Counted from the stretch's first letter, positions 1 to 10,989 are shown. The stretch: DNA of 64,000 bases from Rhynchopus sp. YZ270_cl-10 (GCA_964035575.1 OZ037834.1:651598-715597); one strand, 5' to 3'. Notes: generated from the sequence alone by a model not told the origin. Numbers and translations are program-made.

Positions 1-3000
1 CGACTGTCGGCGTTACTGGGCTCTCTTCTCAGGACAGCATGTGTGTGCGCACTGACTTCCGTGTCCCGCAGGTGACTGAGGCGACTGCGACCTGTGGTGA
101 TGACGCCACCTTTCAGACTGACCTGCGTCGTCTCTGCTTCTCTGCGCGTGTTGGGAACGTTCCCTTTGGTGGTCTTGAGGCGGAGCCAGTGTTCTTTGTG
201 AAGCTTGCGAACGGGAGTCTCATTACAGGACGTGGTGTGCTTACGCCTATTGCTGGTGGTGGTGGTGCTAGTGGTGATTTGCGCTTCACTGCCTCTGTTG
301 TTGTGGGAGACACTGCAGCAGACCTGCCTGTCGGACGCAACTACGCAGAGGCAACTGTGAAGGGGAAGGCAGGGAGCTCAGCTCGTGTGCCTCTGGGCAG
401 CTTCTTCACCTTTGCAACACAGGCACCTGAAAGGGTTGCGAACCCGGCCTGTGTGCTGCCTTCGGGGCAGGTCTGCGTGACACTGACAGAGCCCGAAGAC
501 TTTGGGTTTGGGCCGACACGGACACTGATCATGCGTCTGTTTGATGGTGAAACTGCGGTGGAGGCAGCCTTGGCTTCAACCTCAGAAGCAGTTACATTTG
601 ACGCGCAGCAGTGCTTTTCGATGCCTGCGTCGCATGCCGAGGTGGGACTGCGTGTTGGGGTTGCTGCGACACAGATGGGACAGGTGTCTGCGTTCACTCT
701 GGGGAATGTGGTGCGGGTGACGGCGCTGGCACCGAAGTGTGGTGTGTATGTTGGGGACGCGACGGGGCGGAGGGAGGTGTCGCGCTTTGCGAGCAAGGTG
801 TGCTTCATTGCGACGGCGGAGGGGTGTGGTGTGCACGGTGCGCAGGCGACGCTCTCTGACGCCTTTGGTGCGACGCTTGCGACGGGCCCTGCTGTCCTCG
901 GCGCCCTGCACTGCCTCCCCGTGGACGCAGCGACGCCTCTCGACGACGGAGCAGAGTACACCCTTGCCTTCACCGCAACCGGAGGCAACCTGAAGACCTG
1001 CCTCACCTCGCACCGCTTCACCGTCGACCTCACCCCGCCAGCAAACAAGGTGACCCACCCTGTTGTGGTGCACGCAGGGAACGAGGTGACTGTGTCCGTT
1101 GAGCGTGTCTCGGACGACACAGCAACGGAGACGCTGACGGCGTCCCTCGGGGAGGAGCTGCTTTCGGTGACCTCGGTGCAGACCTCGGACGCGGCGAACA
1201 AGAACAACACGGTCTTCACGTTGGAGACCGGGAACTTCAGTGGGAACGTGCAGTTCTTCTACGCAGCGACAGATGCGGCAGGGAATGTGCAGCGCGAGTC
1301 TGGCCGCATTGTTGTGTGGACGCCGCCGGAGCTGAGTGCTGGGGATGTTGTGAACGGACGCTATGCGCACGATGCTGTGGTGCCGCAGGACAGACTCACT
1401 GTGACGTTGTTGCCGTGTGTGCGTCGTGCTGGTGCGACTGCTGCTACTACTGCACCGAGCGACAAGGTCGTGGTGACGGGTGTGTATGGCGCAACGACGG
1501 TGCTGACGAGAGCTGCTGCAGAGGAGGCCATGCGCCGCTGCAGCGACAGCGGCCACCGCCTTGTGCGCACCAGTGCCACGACTGCTGTTGAGGTGATGTG
1601 TGAGGGTGGACGTGTCCTGCTTGCGGTCATTAGTGCCAACACCACAACCACAACGACAGCAACAGCAACACGCAGGATGTGCCAGGACACAGCCTGGGGC
1701 CTGCCACCCGTGAGCGGGAGGGGACGCATCATCGGCGACACTGGCTACTGCTCGGCCCTGGTGCGGTCGCTGCCCCTGCGTGAGGTGCTCTTCTCGTCAC
1801 CCGGGCACTCGGACGTGCAGACTGTGGGGAACTGCATTGGCGGGCGCACGCTGGACGCCGTGCTGCGTGGTGATGCTGCTGAGGAGACAAGGTGCGGGAC
1901 GGGCCGCTTTGGCGGTGTGCGTGGGCACCCTGCTGTGGACGCAGACGTGCTTACCTTTGGTGGTGCGGGCATGGTGGTGCGTGTGTCGGATGCGGCAGGG
2001 CTGAGTGTGGACGGGACAATGTCGGGACTGGCAGTGGTGGGTGGTGGCGCTGTGCACAACACGTACCTGGCGGTGTGGGGCGTGCCGCAGGCAGTCGTCG
2101 ACCACGACGGGACGTGCCCGATCCCAAGCCGCTTCGAGGAGCTGCAGTACGCCTGCTCGCTTGCGGTGCTCGACGCGGAGAACACCTCGGTGGTGTACCA
2201 CACAGGCGCACTGCTTGCCGGACAGCACAGCGTGACGGTGAACCTGACCGACTCTGCGTCGGACGGCACCTCGGTCGTGTCCCGCGTGACCTGCTCCGAC
2301 GGGACTGGGACCTATGTCTCTGCCACGTCCCCGCCCTCTGTTCTGAACAGCCAGTGCTCTGGCGAGGTTGCCTTCACACAGCGTGCCTACCCCGACGTGG
2401 CGAGCTTGGCTGCGACAGTGGACATCCCTGCCTATGACTGCGTGTCTTCTGGCGGCTGCACGCTTGAGTACTGTCTCGGGACGGCGCCCTTTGACTGCAG
2501 TGTGGTTGCGACGACACAGACGCAGTTTGCTGAGACGCTGGACTTCTCGAACTCGACAAACGTGACGCAGCTAAGCGAGGACACACAGGTGTTCCTCTTG
2601 GTGCGTGTGCTGAAGGATGGCCTGCCGACGTGCGAACTGCCTGTTGCGACGGCGGATGTGGACACGACGCCACCGAAGGCGGCAGTCGACGTGGACTGCG
2701 GGTGCGGTGCCTCGAGGGGGTATGCCTGCAGCGAAGACGAGAACGTGACGTGCACGGTGTTTGTGTCTGGGGACGAGCCCTCGAGTGATGCGGTGGACAT
2801 CACGCTGACGATTGACGGTGGTGCTGCCGAGGGGGTGCTGTTCTCGCAGGTCGGTGTTGCTGTGGTACGTGAGGGCTTCTTCGCGAAGACGTACTTTGCG
2901 CGTGTGGCGACCTCGCACGCACAGAAGCTGACCGTGACTGCGTTTGTCGAGAACGGCGCGGGCCTGTCTGCGAAGGTGTCACAGTCGAAGATTGTCGACA

Positions 3001-6000
3001 CCACCCCTGCGGCGCTGTCTGTTGCCGTCAACGACGTTGCGATGACTGCCTTCGTCTCGGACGAGGATGTGTCGGTGCTGCTTGTGAACGCCTTTGCGCC
3101 GAACGGGTGGTGCGTGGAGTGGAATGCGACCCACGACCTGGGGGATGTCACCCTGCGTGCACGTGTTGAGGATGCGGCGGGTGCTGCGCTCCCCCTCCCA
3201 GGCACTACTGGTGCAGCAGCACCAGAAGGGACAAACACGACAACGCTGTGCTTTGGAAACGAGTCGCGTGGGAACGGTGGTGACGGGGACGTGTGGGTCG
3301 GGCTTGTGTCGCTGCGTGTGGTGAGTGGGCAGGAGCGCACGACACGCTACCGTGTGACACCGGACTCTGTGCACCCGACGGTGCTGGTGGCAGTTGCGGG
3401 TCTGCCTGCAGAGGGGGCTGCGAACAGCTCTGACCTGTGCGTGGACACGACAGCGACGGACGACCACAGCGTGCGTTCTGCAGAGCTGACTGTGCGCCAA
3501 CAGGGCAGTGTGATTGTGGAGACAGCAGCCGTGGCGACAAACGCACAGTCGCAGCACTGCCTGAAGCCGCTTGCAGACGGGCTCTACGTGGTCACCCTAA
3601 CAGCAGTCGACATGGTTGGGTTGGTGTCCTCTGTGGAACAGGTTATGCGCGTGGCAACGGCGATCCCCGCATTTGCGGTTGAGCTTGGCTGTGAGGAGGG
3701 GCGTGCGATCCTTGAGGACGGGAAGACGCTGTGGGCACATGCGACGCTGTGTGTGTCGCACGAGGCGCACGACTGGGTGACCTACGCAACGGAGGTTGAG
3801 GACGCGGATGGGAAGGCGCTGCCTGCGGGCTTCACTGCGTGGGAGAACGCTGCGCAGTACACGGTGCGCGTGGTGGCGACGGACAACTACGGGTTTGGGC
3901 TGACGTTCACCTCGGACGTGGTGTCCTTTGTGTTTGCGGAGGGGCGGACGGAGGTTGTACATGCACTCAACTTCACTGCGGGCAGCAGCTACGAGTCTGT
4001 GCACCACGTCTCTGCGGGGGAGGTCTGCGTCGACGTCAGCGACCTGGCACCTGCCAGCGGCGAGACGCTCTCCTGCGACGTTGTCGTCACACCGGACGTT
4101 GCGTGCGAGCCGCAGAATGCTGACCAGACTGCAGCACAGTGTGCTGGCGCAGTGACAACGACTTTTACTGCAAAGAACGACACGCTTCTCGACGTTGTCT
4201 GTGTTGCGCTCAGGAAGAAGGACAATGCCACCGACAGTGAGAACGCGACAGCAATAGCAACAGCAACCCTCCCCGAGGGAACCCTGCAGGCAGTCGCACA
4301 GTGCAGGGGGCCACGTCTGTCGGGCGAGGTTGCTGCCGGGCTTCTTGTGAACGAGGTGACGCGGCCGCTTCTCCTTGGCGTGAAGACGTACGACGTGACG
4401 CCGGACGTTGCAGGGCAGATGGTGCGTGTGGCGATCAACACTGTGTACCCGGGGAGCCTCGACGTGACTGTGCAGAACAGTGCTGGGGAGACTGTTGCGG
4501 AGGAGAGGAACGTCGCTGTGGACACGGAGGGGACGAAGGAGGGCGCTGCGGACGGGACACGCTCCTTTGTTGCCGAGTTTGCGGAGCCTTTCGAGTCTGG
4601 GGTGTACAAGGTGGTGGCGCAGTTCAGGACACATGGTGGGTTTGCTGTTCTGGGGGAGACCTCGTTCCAGTCGGTCCCTGTGGACCACGTTCCCGTGATT
4701 GAGATGCTGAGCAACGACACCGAGAACGAGAAGACAGTGCTTGCAGACGCACTGTCGCACGCCCATGCCCCGACAGTGCGCAACGGTGTGCTCCTTGTGG
4801 ACACAGTGACGGACGAGAGCCTGGACGCGAACTACACAATCACATACCTGACACAGAAAGACAACATTGTGCGGTTCCGCATCTCCTCTGAGTTTGCGGT
4901 GCGTTCTGTGGGGTTCTCTGCAGGTCGGGCAGGACCTGGGTCGGATGTTGTTGCGGTGACCTGGCTGCCGCTCTCTGAGGAGGGTGTTTACGAGGCGGAG
5001 CTGACGACAGTTGTGCTGGGGGAGGTGTTTTTGACAGCACACGTGTGTCTGACGGAGTGCAGCACAGCTCTGTTGGGGGTGTTCCAGTACGACTTGACTG
5101 CACCGGTGAAGGTGGAGGCGGAGGGGCTGCCGGTGCCGGTGTTTGCGGCACCGAGCCTGGGGCAGACTGTTTATTTCAACACGACCTTTGAAGACGACGA
5201 GACAGACCTGAGCAGGTTTGTGATCTGCATTGCTGCGTCTGCAGAGGCAGCGGAAGGTGGCGCATGCACAGTGCGTCTCGACACAGAGACACCACAGTAC
5301 GAAATGCTGCTGCCAGCGACGTTCCCCGCGGGCCCCGCAGTGACGTGCATCACAGCGCACAACAAGGCAGGCCTGACGACCCAGGTCTGCAACACGACGA
5401 CGGTCTCCCTGGACTCGCCCGACGTGGTGGCGAGGTTCGGGTTCGGGAGCGCACCCCTGCAGGGACGTGTGAAGCCTGGCCTTGGTGTGACGCTGAGCTC
5501 TGGGCTTGAAGAGGACACTGCGGTGCCGCTCCTGCACTGCCGCTTTACGTTGACGGTGAACGGCGGGCTTGCGGACGAGTCTGAGAAGATTGAGGCGACC
5601 ATGTTCCCATTCCCGTTGGAGGTTGCTGGCGGGGATGTGCTGGGGGCAGAGGTGTGCTGCACACTTGCGAACCAGGTGTCTGCGTGCAGCACAGCGACGT
5701 CTGTCGTGCTGTCGGACGCAGAGGTGTCGGCACTGCTGTCGGAGGGGAACACCCTTGCGGACTTTGGGAGTGTGGATGTGACGCCGCCGGTGTGCAAGGA
5801 CAACTTCACACAGATGTGCTCCGAGGTCGACGGGGAGGAGGACTGCTCTAGCGAGCGTGTCTTTGTGACGGTGGGGCGCAACGCCACGGCTTCGTGGGGT
5901 GGGTGTGCGGACGCAGAGTCGGAGATGCTGTACAACTGCACGCTGTTTGTGCTGAACGACGACGGGAGCACGACCATCGCAGAGGTGGTGACGACGTCCG

Positions 6001-6842
6001 AGGCTGGGTCCATCTCCTTTGAGAAGAAGGCGACACCTTCGACCCGCATCACCTGCACTGCGGCCAACCGCTTTGGGCTCAACGTCACGACCTCTGCCGA
6101 GGCTGTGTGGGACTTTGCGCCACCAACGATCAACACGCGCAGCTACTCGCAGGGCTGCATCCACCTCGCCCTCGAGGACACGATCTCTGGTGTCGATGTG
6201 TCGACGCTGTCCATGCAGGTCGGGGAGGAGGACTGGACAAGCCGTTACAACGGCAGCCACGTCTGCTGGACGACTGACGAGGTTGAGAACTCGACGATGC
6301 TGGTCAAGGTGTCGGACTTTGCACGCAACGAGGCGAGCGCCTTGGTGGCCCTGCGTGGGCCCACCTCAACCGAGACCACCTTCCACAGCATCGGTCTGTG
6401 CAGCGGGAACACCCCGACACTGTGCCCAGCACGCATGCCAGAGACAAACGAGGTGCACAGTGTTCAGTTCGTTGTCGACGGCACGCCGACACCCAAGGTC
6501 GACTTTGACGGCTGCATGGAGAGCCGCTTCTTCGCGACCCTCTATGAGAAGCACGGTGTCAGCCACGGCTCCGACATTCAGATGCGGTGGACCAAGGTCA
6601 ACTCAGACGTTCTTGTCACAGAGTACTCGTGTGTGTCTGCCACGACAGTGCGCAGTGTCCACAAGAAGGACAACGAGGACAACGTTGTGATGATTGTGCT
6701 CCTTGTTGTTGCAGTTGTGGTTCTGCTGCTTGTTGTCGTTGCGCTTCTGGTGTACACAAAGAAGCAGGGCAGCAAGAACACCACAGCCCCAGTCGGGAGT
6801 ACAGAACCCTGTCGGGAGCAGATTCAACATGACGTTGTGTAA
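1..6842 (+). CDS. giant type I membrane surface protein (5' partial)
   Basis: The frame is open to the left edge, so the gene probably starts outside the window; the first ATG seen is at 39, giving at least 2,267 residues. The protein is an extracellular stack of beta-sandwich-like units. Several unit boundaries are marked by D-x-T-x-P strings (DLTPP, DTTPP, DVTPP, DFAPP), as in Ig-like/cadherin-like adhesins. It has many paired cysteines and numerous N-x-S/T sites. One hydrophobic helix (about 6681-6751) is followed by a stop-transfer YTKK and a tail of about 25 residues, so the bulk should face outside. There is no catalytic motif. An adhesin or receptor role is inference. The sequence just before the ATG (tctcttctcag) could also be a splice acceptor, so the true exon start is unresolved. 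Confidence 0.82.
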   Translation, partial: TVGVTGLSSQDSMCVRTDFRVPQVTEATATCGDDATFQTDLRRLCFSARVGNVPFGGLEAEPVFFVKLANGSLITGRGVLTPIAGGGGASGDLRFTASVVVGDTAADLPVGRNYAEATVKGKAGSSARVPLGSFFTFATQAPERVANPACVLPSGQVCVTLTEPEDFGFGPTRTLIMRLFDGETAVEAALASTSEAVTFDAQQCFSMPASHAEVGLRVGVAATQMGQVSAFTLGNVVRVTALAPKCGVYVGDATGRREVSRFASKVCFIATAEGCGVHGAQATLSDAFGATLATGPAVLGALHCLPVDAATPLDDGAEYTLAFTATGGNLKTCLTSHRFTVDLTPPANKVTHPVVVHAGNEVTVSVERVSDDTATETLTASLGEELLSVTSVQTSDAANKNNTVFTLETGNFSGNVQFFYAATDAAGNVQRESGRIVVWTPPELSAGDVVNGRYAHDAVVPQDRLTVTLLPCVRRAGATAATTAPSDKVVVTGVYGATTVLTRAAAEEAMRRCSDSGHRLVRTSATTAVEVMCEGGRVLLAVISANTTTTTTATATRRMCQDTAWGLPPVSGRGRIIGDTGYCSALVRSLPLREVLFSSPGHSDVQTVGNCIGGRTLDAVLRGDAAEETRCGTGRFGGVRGHPAVDADVLTFGGAGMVVRVSDAAGLSVDGTMSGLAVVGGGAVHNTYLAVWGVPQAVVDHDGTCPIPSRFEELQYACSLAVLDAENTSVVYHTGALLAGQHSVTVNLTDSASDGTSVVSRVTCSDGTGTYVSATSPPSVLNSQCSGEVAFTQRAYPDVASLAATVDIPAYDCVSSGGCTLEYCLGTAPFDCSVVATTQTQFAETLDFSNSTNVTQLSEDTQVFLLVRVLKDGLPTCELPVATADVDTTPPKAAVDVDCGCGASRGYACSEDENVTCTVFVSGDEPSSDAVDITLTIDGGAAEGVLFSQVGVAVVREGFFAKTYFARVATSHAQKLTVTAFVENGAGLSAKVSQSKIVDTTPAALSVAVNDVAMTAFVSDEDVSVLLVNAFAPNGWCVEWNATHDLGDVTLRARVEDAAGAALPLPGTTGAAAPEGTNTTTLCFGNESRGNGGDGDVWVGLVSLRVVSGQERTTRYRVTPDSVHPTVLVAVAGLPAEGAANSSDLCVDTTATDDHSVRSAELTVRQQGSVIVETAAVATNAQSQHCLKPLADGLYVVTLTAVDMVGLVSSVEQVMRVATAIPAFAVELGCEEGRAILEDGKTLWAHATLCVSHEAHDWVTYATEVEDADGKALPAGFTAWENAAQYTVRVVATDNYGFGLTFTSDVVSFVFAEGRTEVVHALNFTAGSSYESVHHVSAGEVCVDVSDLAPASGETLSCDVVVTPDVACEPQNADQTAAQCAGAVTTTFTAKNDTLLDVVCVALRKKDNATDSENATAIATATLPEGTLQAVAQCRGPRLSGEVAAGLLVNEVTRPLLLGVKTYDVTPDVAGQMVRVAINTVYPGSLDVTVQNSAGETVAEERNVAVDTEGTKEGAADGTRSFVAEFAEPFESGVYKVVAQFRTHGGFAVLGETSFQSVPVDHVPVIEMLSNDTENEKTVLADALSHAHAPTVRNGVLLVDTVTDESLDANYTITYLTQKDNIVRFRISSEFAVRSVGFSAGRAGPGSDVVAVTWLPLSEEGVYEAELTTVVLGEVFLTAHVCLTECSTALLGVFQYDLTAPVKVEAEGLPVPVFAAPSLGQTVYFNTTFEDDETDLSRFVICIAASAEAAEGGACTVRLDTETPQYEMLLPATFPAGPAVTCITAHNKAGLTTQVCNTTTVSLDSPDVVARFGFGSAPLQGRVKPGLGVTLSSGLEEDTAVPLLHCRFTLTVNGGLADESEKIEATMFPFPLEVAGGDVLGAEVCCTLANQVSACSTATSVVLSDAEVSALLSEGNTLADFGSVDVTPPVCKDNFTQMCSEVDGEEDCSSERVFVTVGRNATASWGGCADAESEMLYNCTLFVLNDDGSTTIAEVVTTSEAGSISFEKKATPSTRITCTAANRFGLNVTTSAEAVWDFAPPTINTRSYSQGCIHLALEDTISGVDVSTLSMQVGEEDWTSRYNGSHVCWTTDEVENSTMLVKVSDFARNEASALVALRGPTSTETTFHSIGLCSGNTPTLCPARMPETNEVHSVQFVVDGTPTPKVDFDGCMESRFFATLYEKHGVSHGSDIQMRWTKVNSDVLVTEYSCVSATTVRSVHKKDNEDNVVMIVLLVVAVVVLLLVVVALLVYTKKQGSKNTTAPVGSTEPCREQIQHDVV

Positions 6843-6873
6843 AATTGCTTGGTTTTTGTTTTTTGTGCTTTTG

Positions 6874-6939
6874 CGGGGTTCGATAACCCGCGGAGTGTCA
6901 GTGCCTGCGTCCCAGAGGCGTTTGCACTATCAACTTCAC
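6874..6939 (+). repeat. 5'-truncated LINE 3'-tail copy
   Basis: Matches, essentially base for base, the last 66 bp of the LINE at 23905-30340, beginning within the 5' arm of its terminal hairpin. It lies about 30 bp after the stop of the surface-protein gene, so it probably forms part of that 3' UTR. Confidence 0.8.
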
Positions 6940-7062
6940 TTTTTGTTTTTCCAGTCCAATTTCGAGAGGGAAATATCCCGTGTTGATTGAGAGAAGAGCA
7001 AAGGAGATATTTCTATGAATTCAGTTTTTCTGTTTTGTTTTCCCCACGTTTGGGTCATTTTT

Positions 7063-7098
7063 TACGAGAGGCTTAGGATCATCTTATCAACTTTTCTT
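7063..7098 (+). repeat. CTAAGC-hairpin element, partial
   Basis: Contains GAGAGGCTTAGGATCATCTT and the T-rich end of the dispersed element but lacks the CTAAGC left arm. Confidence 0.55.
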
Positions 7099-7244
7099 TC
7101 TTTATTTGTTGTGAGGATTGTTGGCAAGCGGAGACTTCTTCGCACAACAGATGCCGCAACTCTTCACACCAATGTGTCCTTTTTTTTCGATCAAGAAAAA
7201 AAACTGCGTGCGTTGAAATCCCATTCCAGAGTTTCTTTAAACAT

Positions 7245-7290
7245 GACTAAACACAGAGAGGCTTAGGTTCATCTTTATTGAAAACTTTTT
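7245..7290 (+). repeat. CTAAGC-hairpin element
   Basis: GACTAAACACAGAGAGGCTT followed by AGGTTCATC and a T-rich end. The left arm is CTAAAC, so the hairpin has one mismatch. Confidence 0.6.
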
Positions 7291-7666
7291 ATTCTTTTCG
7301 TTTTTTTTCTTTTTGTTGGCGTTAACGTTCGTGCATCTGCTCCTCTTTGTGAGAAGCATTCTTTTGTACAAAAGAGCAAATCCACACAACACAACGTCAC
7401 TATGTTACAACACTCTTCGCACTGATGATCGACTCTCTCCCCATGACAGTGTCCCCTTTTTTAGCTGTCTCTCTTCCCTTTTGAGCTTTTTTTGTTTCTT
7501 GTTTTTTATTTTCAAATGTTGTGTAGCAGGAAGGATGCATTCAGATATACTTTACGTGGGGGTAGGGGGCCGAGGGGATTCTTGTCTTTTTGTACATGCT
7601 CGTTATTTGTTCTTTTTTTATTGGTTCAAATGGAGGTTTCCTCACAACCCATAATATTATGTGAAG

Positions 7667-7700
7667 GTGACTGGCTTAGGGTCATCTTATAAACTTTTCT
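7667..7700 (+). repeat. CTAAGC-hairpin element, degenerate
   Basis: GGTGACTGGCTTAGGGTCAT followed by CTTATAAACTTTTCT; the loop and most of the left arm are missing. Confidence 0.5.
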
Positions 7701-8718
7701 TTATCTTTCTGAGATGTGTATGCACGGTGAGGCACATCCATCTATACGATATGTGTTCGATTCAATGTTTTAATCATCAAATTGAATGCAATTGAAGGCG
7801 GCACATAGTTTTAGCGTCTTAGTAGGGCTTGGTGATCTTACAGAAGTTGACGTGGGTTATTTACAAAAGGAGTTTTTGCAAATACACACGCCGATGCAAT
7901 GGGTCACTTCCCACCCAAATAATCCTTCTCTCTTCAGGAGAAATGTGTTTGAAATGTAATTTGTGAATTTGTTGTTTTTTTTCTTCTTGCAGCGGGAGAG
8001 CATTCGTGGTGATGAAGGAGAAATAGGCAAAAAGGGGTTAGATAGCATTATCCCCCGTTTGTTGGTTGGATTTTTTCCGAAATTTTCTCTATTTCTGTTG
8101 ACTACGTGCTTCAAAACCCTGCGCAAAAACAAAACAAAACAACAAAAGGTTTGGCATTTTTAGCATTAGTTTTTGTCTTTTTGTCTTCTTTTCTTAGGGG
8201 CTAGGGCCTCCCCCCACCCCTCCAAGAGTTGTAGTTGTATTGTCTTCAAATCTCCTCACCCCCTATAATCTGATCCATCACACCCCTTTTCTTTGAATTG
8301 CATCCTTCCTTCTTCATCTTGCGGGTCTTTTGTTTCTTTTTGTGATCATTTTTTAGTGCCTGCGTCCCCGCCAGTGTACGGTGTGACATTTGCACTTTCA
8401 ACTTCTCTTTTTTTTTTAGTTTCACGATCAACAGAAGCATTACGACACATTGTTTTTTCCTGTTTCAGCAGGGTGACTACATCAGCAACGGGGCTGAAAG
8501 TTCCTCTTTAACAAACCCCCTTTTTCCCTTCTTTTCTTTGAAACAAATGAATGAAATTCATTGATTTCCCTTTCACAGCTTCCACAACCCACAATTCTCT
8601 TTATCCCAATATCCCCCTTTTTCTTCGAAAGCTACATAAATAGCAAAGGAAAAAAATATTGAAAACTAAATGAATTTACCCCTCTGTGTATTGTTAGGTT
8701 CCTCCTCTCTTCCACCTT

Positions 8719-8802
8719 GACTCCAGGCTGGGACGAACCCATATAGTCAGGGGTCTTGCTGTGTATAACAATGCCACAAGACCTAGATATGCATCACAAC
8801 CA
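8719..8802 (+). repeat. 84-bp direct repeat, copy 1
   Basis: Runs from GACTCCAGGCTGGGACGAAC to ATGCATCACAACC. The same block recurs 206 bp downstream with about two differences. Confidence 0.8.
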
Positions 8803-8924
8803 ACCTTCAGGTCAGTGCAATGACTATCATACGGTATAGCGGGCTTGAGGTTTTTTTGGTGATTTTCATCGTGTCTCGACTGTTTTGCCCCTTAAGCCCT
8901 TTAAGGAGCTCACGCAAGCGTGAT

Positions 8925-9008
8925 GACTCCAGGCTGGGACGAACCCATATAGTCAGGGGTCTTGCTGTGTATAACATTGGCACAAGACCTAGATATGCAT
9001 CACAACCT
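8925..9008 (+). repeat. 84-bp direct repeat, copy 2
   Basis: Second copy of the block at 8719-8802. No coding or RNA identity recognised. Confidence 0.8.
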
Positions 9009-9100
9009 CCCCCCCTCCTCCACACCTACACACCCACAACAATTTCTCAGAACACCCTTACACTATTCCCCTCCCCTCCTCTGAAGCATTTTTTTAAGGG

Positions 9101-9145
9101 GTAAACACAGAGAGGCTTAGGGTCAACCTCTCACGACTTTTTCTT
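9101..9145 (+). repeat. CTAAGC-hairpin element, degenerate
   Basis: TAAACACAGAGAGGCTTAGG, then TCAACC and a pyrimidine tract, about 200 bp upstream of the SPRY gene start. Confidence 0.5.
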
Positions 9146-9350
9146 CTTCTTCCTTAACCTCTTTGACTAAGCCCCACTCAGACCCTCTCATAAACTTTCC
9201 CCCCCTTTTTTTTTTGTTTTTTTACCCCACCCCCCTCCCCCCTTTTGGGCTTTCTACGGCTTTTTACGTTTTTTTTGGTGATATCACATACCTGAAATTC
9301 TAGAATTTAACTTTCAATTTTATTCTTTCTTTTTTGGGTCTTTCCGTCAA

Positions 9351-10852
9351 ATGGATGACATCAAAGTAGATGACGCCGCTCAGGTATTACGTTGGGGAGT
9401 AGCACGGAGTCGCTTAGCATACGAAGCTAATACAGTAGCTGCAGACCGAGCTAGCCACCGTCTTCAGGTTATGGACGATGGGGTGACAGTCTCGCATGGC
9501 TTCAGCGGGGAAGCAGGAGACAGCGCTGTACAGGCACAACACCCCTTTGAGCTGCAATGCGGGGCAGGCTATTTTGAGGTGTCCGTACGCCACCTTCGGC
9601 CTCATATTGGAGTGGTATCAGTGGGGATAGGCCATCGAGGATGTACTCCTATGAGGGCCACAAACCAACGACGGTCTTTCATATTTTATAAGTCAGATTC
9701 GGGGAAAAAGTGTTCGAATGCGCCGTTGTGCGATTCTTCGTCGTACGGAGCGAAGTATGGAACCGGGGATGTAGTAGGGTGTGGGTTTGTACGGCGAACG
9801 AGAGAGATTTTTTTTACAAGGAATGGGCAGCATTTGGGGGTGGCGTATACGCTGAACCAGGCAGACCCGTTTGTGCTGGATAGATTGTATCCTACGATCG
9901 CCATAGAGCATGCGACTGCGACGTTTCACTTCGCGCCGCCGTTCAAATGGGATCCAACTCCAGTTGTGGAGGTAGAAATGAAGGCCTTTTTGGCAGCAGC
10001 AGCAGCCTCGCCTGCCTCCCCCAAGCCAGAAGCGGTATGTGGCAACACCCTTTGTGCTCCTCACCCCCCTCACGACGGGACCCAGTGACAAGTGACAAGT
10101 GAAATCACATGTCATTTCACTTGTCACTTGTCACTCAAAAAAGTCGCTTGTCATGACAAGTGATTTACTTGTCATTTTCACTTGTCACTGGGTCCCGTCG
10201 TGCTCCCTCCCTCCCTCCTTCATCCACCCACCCCCTCCCACAGATGTCCGACCTCGTCATCGCGTACCTCCTCCACTACGGCCACTACCAGACTGCCGAT
10301 GCGCTCCGTACTGCCACTGCCGCCACTGCCGGCCGCGATGCGATGAAACCGGTGCTCCTGCCGCAGAAGGACGCGACGTGGCAGGGGGAGGTGGACGGTA
10401 CACAGACGCTTATACGGCAGGCCCTGCGCACCGCAATCCTGAAGGGCAAGATGAGCGACGCCTTGGCTCTGGTTGAGAAGCACTTCCCGGATGCGACGGC
10501 GGCGGTGGCGCCGTTGCTGCTGAGCCAGCTGCTGGTTGAGTTCATGCGTGTAGGCGACACAGCAGGAGCCTTAGAGGCTGCAGCAGACGAACGATGTACG
10601 ACAGACGACGGCGAGGTACACCCCTTAGTGGCAGAGGCCATGGGGCTGCTCGCGTACACGGCACCAGAAGAGTCGCCTCTCGCGCATCTGTTTGATGTAT
10701 CGCAAGCACGACGCGTGGCAGAAGCAGTCAACGCCACACTGCTGTCGCACCTCGGATACCCACCACAGACAACATTAGACCTCATGATGAAGCACACCCT
10801 CTCACTTCCAAGAATTGCGAGAATGGGGAACTCTCCGCTCTGTTTGAAGTGA
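9351..10852 (+). CDS. SPRY-LisH-CTLH-CRA protein (RanBPM/Gid1-like)
   Basis: Predicted scaffold subunit of the CTLH/GID E3 ubiquitin ligase, by domain order. Exon 1 is 9351-10034 (ATG, 228 codons, donor GTATGT); exon 2 is 10244-10852 (acceptor CTCCCACAG). Both junctions are phase 0, giving 430 residues. Residues about 40-200 form a SPRY domain (GYFEVSVR, VVSVGIG, GDVVGCGF, FFTRNG). Exon 2 opens with a LisH motif (LVIAYLLHYGHYQTADALR), followed by CTLH (AILKGKMSDALALVEKHFP) and a CRA-type end (HPLVAEAMGLLAY, SPLAHLFD, VNATLLSHLGYPP). Family knowledge: this architecture defines RanBP9/10 and yeast Gid1. The intron contains a foldback MITE. A 317-bp duplication of the gene's 3' end follows directly. 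Confidence 0.88.
10071..10202. mobile_element. foldback MITE inside the RanBPM-like intron
   Basis: A 132-bp palindromic element. The left arm CACGACGGGACCCAGTGACA continues with AGTGA and is matched perfectly by the right arm ending GTGACAAGTG-complement and GGGTCCCGTCGTG. The interior consists of further GTGACAA/TTGTCAC inverted units around CTTGTCATGACAAG. It lies wholly inside the intron (10035-10243). I cannot fix a target-site duplication because the flanks are low-complexity CT. Confidence 0.75.
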
Positions 10853-10989
10853 AGAGGAGAGGAGGAGGGGAAGGAGCAGGGAGGTCTATGTGTGATATTC
10901 TGGCGTGCTCAGTTCTATGAGGGGGTGCGGGGGAGGGGGAAGCTGGTCGAAAATTTAGAGAGTGGTCTTCGGGTTTCGCCCATAACGAA

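Larger units (their letters stand above)
6843..9350. other. repeat-rich intergenic region
   Basis: No convincing gene. It holds a LINE-tail copy (6874-6939), four CTAAGC-hairpin-type elements (7063-7098, 7245-7290, 7667-7700, 9101-9145), a degenerate LINE-tail-like segment (8355-8408), and two copies of an 84-bp repeat (8719-8802 and 8925-9008). The rest is T-rich or C-rich low-complexity DNA. Confidence 0.7.

Noticed and set aside
3597-6260. 887-codon minus-strand open frame opposite the surface-protein gene
   Set aside because: Arg/His/Cys-rich shadow of a GC-rich, codon-biased + strand gene. The same applies to the 490- and 539-codon minus frames opposite the secreted enzymes.
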